Shown: one piece after another, positions 15,973-17,337 of the stretch
Layout: every line of letters begins with the position of its first letter
How positions within the stretch are numbered: the stretch's first letter is position 1
Source: CAYMTN01 sp964393335
GTDB taxonomy: Bacteria > Chloroflexota > Anaerolineae > Aggregatilineales > Aggregatilineaceae
Assembly (NCBI GenBank): GCA_964393335.1
Contig: CAYMTN010000106.1
Location: forward strand, 1-17,337
Length of the DNA stretch: 17,337 nucleotides
Reading direction: 5' to 3'
Notes under the pieces: model-generated
What the model saw: only the letters and a program-made list of their open reading frames with translations
Database searches by the model: none
Told to the model about the DNA's origin: nothing
Made by a program: the position numbers and the translations under genes

Positions 15973-16028
15973 CGTGTTAATAGTGATCGGCCAGAGTGAC
16001 TTCTGTCACAGGCGGCACTATCAACACG
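15973..16028 (-). promoter_or_regulatory. Nested RNA hairpin between tadB and tadC
   Basis: In the minus-strand transcript, GUGUUGAUAGUG (16027-16016) pairs with CACUAUUAACAC (15985-15974) over 12 bp with one G-U pair; a flanking C-G pair extends it to 13. Inside lies a second perfect hairpin, GUGAC-AGAA-GUCAC (16009-15996). The outer stem opens 3 bases after the tadB stop codon and ends 18 bp before the tadC AGGAGG. No U-tract follows, so it is not a standard terminator. A role in mRNA stability or in setting the tadB to tadC ratio is possible. Confidence 0.7.
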
Positions 16029-16030
16029 AG

Positions 16031-17011
16031 CTAGTATTGAATGTCAACGATTTTCTGGATGAGAGCAGCGCCGGTTCCAATCAGCCCCAAGCCACAGCCT
16101 AACATCGGCCAACCACACATACGATTCTCGATCAGATTCCCCATATAGTGCGGGCTAACCACGTACAGAAACAGAGTCAGAACAATCGGCAGCATCGAAA
16201 TCACCCAGCCGGTGATGCGCCCCTGGGATGTCAGCACGCGAATTTCGCCCTTCAGCTTGATACGATCACGAATCGTATGGCTGATCGACTCAAGGATCTC
16301 CGCCAGGTTACCACCAACTTCGCGCTGAATGTTGACGGCTGTGTTCACCAGGTCCAGGTCGTCACTTGGCATCCGGTTGAAAAGGTGGTCCAGTGCGTCT
16401 TGCATCGGAATGCCCAATTGGACTTCCATCACCACGCGCCGGAATTCAACCGATGTTGGATCAGGCGATTCTTTGGCGATAGCTTCCATCGATTGCAGCA
16501 CCGAATAACCGGAGCGCAGCGCATTCACCCACAGCGACAACGTATCCGGTAGTTGGCCCTCGAAATTGTGCAGTCGTTGTGATTGCTTGCGAGCCACGTA
16601 AAAACGGGGGATAAACAACCCGGCGATACCGGCCACCCCGCCGCCAATCGGCGTGGCAAAGAGCGCAGTTCCCACCAAAAACGCGCCAAATGCGGAAATA
16701 ATGTGCAGCGAGAAAAACTCGGCCACCGTGAGCTTCAGGTCGGCACGCGCCAGCTGAACGCTCCATTTTTTCGCAAAACCGCGATCGGCGAGCGCCGCAT
16801 CCAGCCGCCGGGCAATCGCGCTTTGTTCATCTTCGGACGAAACCGGCGTTTCCAGGTCCTCAAATCCGGCGAGCAAACTGCCGTATTCAGACGTGTAGCG
16901 TCCCAGACGCTCTTCGATTTCTGCCTGGCGCTCAGACCGAATGCTGATGATCCCAAACACCAGGATGATGACGGCCAGCACACCAGCGCCACCGGCAATT
17001 AAGATCTCCAT
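16031..17011 (-). CDS. tadB: Tad platform protein TadB (type II secretion F family)
   Basis: The 326-residue protein has an N-terminal membrane helix (about 5-23), a charged cytoplasmic stretch, two helices near 100-136, a T2SSF domain (about 150-285, with GQLPDTLSLWVNALRSGYSV and REVGGNLAEILESI) and C-terminal hydrophobic segments (266-285 and 301-320). It works with TadC and the CpaF/TadA ATPase in the inner membrane to assemble Flp-type pili. The ATG has GGGAGG 10 bases upstream, a slightly long spacing. It lies 137 bp after the cpaF end, a gap that may hold its own promoter. The final helix after the T2SSF core is a little longer than in TadC. Confidence 0.92.
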   Translation of the reverse strand: MEILIAGGAGVLAVIILVFGIISIRSERQAEIEERLGRYTSEYGSLLAGFEDLETPVSSEDEQSAIARRLDAALADRGFAKKWSVQLARADLKLTVAEFFSLHIISAFGAFLVGTALFATPIGGGVAGIAGLFIPRFYVARKQSQRLHNFEGQLPDTLSLWVNALRSGYSVLQSMEAIAKESPDPTSVEFRRVVMEVQLGIPMQDALDHLFNRMPSDDLDLVNTAVNIQREVGGNLAEILESISHTIRDRIKLKGEIRVLTSQGRITGWVISMLPIVLTLFLYVVSPHYMGNLIENRMCGWPMLGCGLGLIGTGAALIQKIVDIQY

Positions 17012-17050
17012 GCTCGATTGGCCTCCCTATAAGCCCACGCTTCTATGCCT

Positions 17051-17059
17051 ATTGTACCA
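17051..17059 (-). promoter_or_regulatory. Possible extended -10 promoter upstream of tadB
   Basis: On the minus strand TGGTACAAT gives an extended -10 (TG-N-TACAAT) about 40 bases before the tadB start; no clear -35 is present. The 137-bp gap also holds an imperfect 8-bp inverted repeat (CCTTATCA at 17065-17072, TGATTAGG at 17082-17089) just upstream, and a weak CTGCC/GGCAG hairpin (17104-17122). It would allow tadB expression apart from cpaF. Confidence 0.3.
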
Positions 17060-17148
17060 GCAAACCTTATCAGGCAGCGGGTGATTAGGCCGTATTGACA
17101 TTCCTGCCTGTAACCAGGGCAGTTCATAAGCGCAAATGCCAACACTAC

Positions 17149-17337
17149 CTAGTAGCGCTGCGAGCCAATGCCAAAGACCGTCGGCGGCAGATGGATGCCA
17201 GAATCTTCGATCTTGTCGATAAACTTGGGCCGCAGCCCGGTCGGGCGAATACGCCCGATTACCTTGCCCGCCTCAAGGCCCGTTTGTTCGAACTCGAAGA
17301 TGTCCGACATCGTGATCACGTCACCTTCCATGCCCTG
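17149..17337 (-). CDS. cpaF: CpaF/TadA family pilus-assembly ATPase, C-terminal end only
   Basis: Only the last 62 residues are in the window; the frame runs open through base 17337. The segment MEGDVITMSDIFEFEQTG followed by GKVIGRIRPTGLRPKF is the conserved C-terminal end of CpaF/TadA secretion ATPases, downstream of their Walker motifs. The enzyme is the cytoplasmic motor of the Tad pilus. Its position directly before tadB and tadC supports this. The nucleotide-binding residues lie outside the window and cannot be checked. Confidence 0.88.
   Translation of the reverse strand, partial: QGMEGDVITMSDIFEFEQTGLEAGKVIGRIRPTGLRPKFIDKIEDSGIHLPPTVFGIGSQRY

Noticed and set aside
17104..17122. CTGCC/GGCAG hairpin after cpaF as a terminator
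   Set aside because: It has only five base pairs and no T-tract on the minus strand; too weak to call.

Overview
The window looks like a chromosomal segment from a moderately GC-rich bacterium, most probably a member of the Chloroflexota (Anaerolineae-like). This is inferred from gene content and style: lipoproteins with long Thr/Pro linkers, a FlgD-Ig surface protein, a Tad secretion cluster with separate TadB and TadC, and a ComF-HPF pair. No 16S or other decisive marker is present. There is no sign of an IS element, prophage, CRISPR array or tRNA, and gene density is high.

Left part (1-7749, all minus strand). Reading right to left: folC, lon and an AlbA_2/ATPase/winged-helix regulator lie 40 and 19 bp apart and probably form one operon. 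A seven-bladed TolB-like propeller lipoprotein follows, then a DegV-family fatty-acid-binding protein cut by the window edge.

Centre (7750-12423, plus strand). An intergenic region of about 300 bp separates folC from a divergent plus-strand run. The first unit is a membrane-anchored FlgD-Ig protein plus a PhnD-type substrate-binding lipoprotein, closed by a hairpin terminator. The second unit is two GT2 glycosyltransferases with nearly abutting ends, probably acting on a cell-surface glycan.

Right part (12429-17337, minus strand). Reading right to left: the C-terminal end of a CpaF/TadA ATPase, tadB, tadC, comF and hpf, closed by an intrinsic terminator, then a protein with a degenerate nucleotidyltransferase-like N-terminal half. 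CpaF, TadB and TadC are the ATPase and inner-membrane platform of a Tad pilus. ComF next to them suggests a link to DNA uptake. HPF is the long, ribosome-dimerising form.

I did not find a clear new defence or mobile system. The points most worth checking are: an apparent ATC start codon behind a near-perfect Shine-Dalgarno on the PhnD-type lipoprotein; a 13-bp nested hairpin placed directly after the tadB stop codon; the nucleotidyltransferase-like protein of unknown role; and the AlbA_2 regulator apparently co-transcribed with lon.
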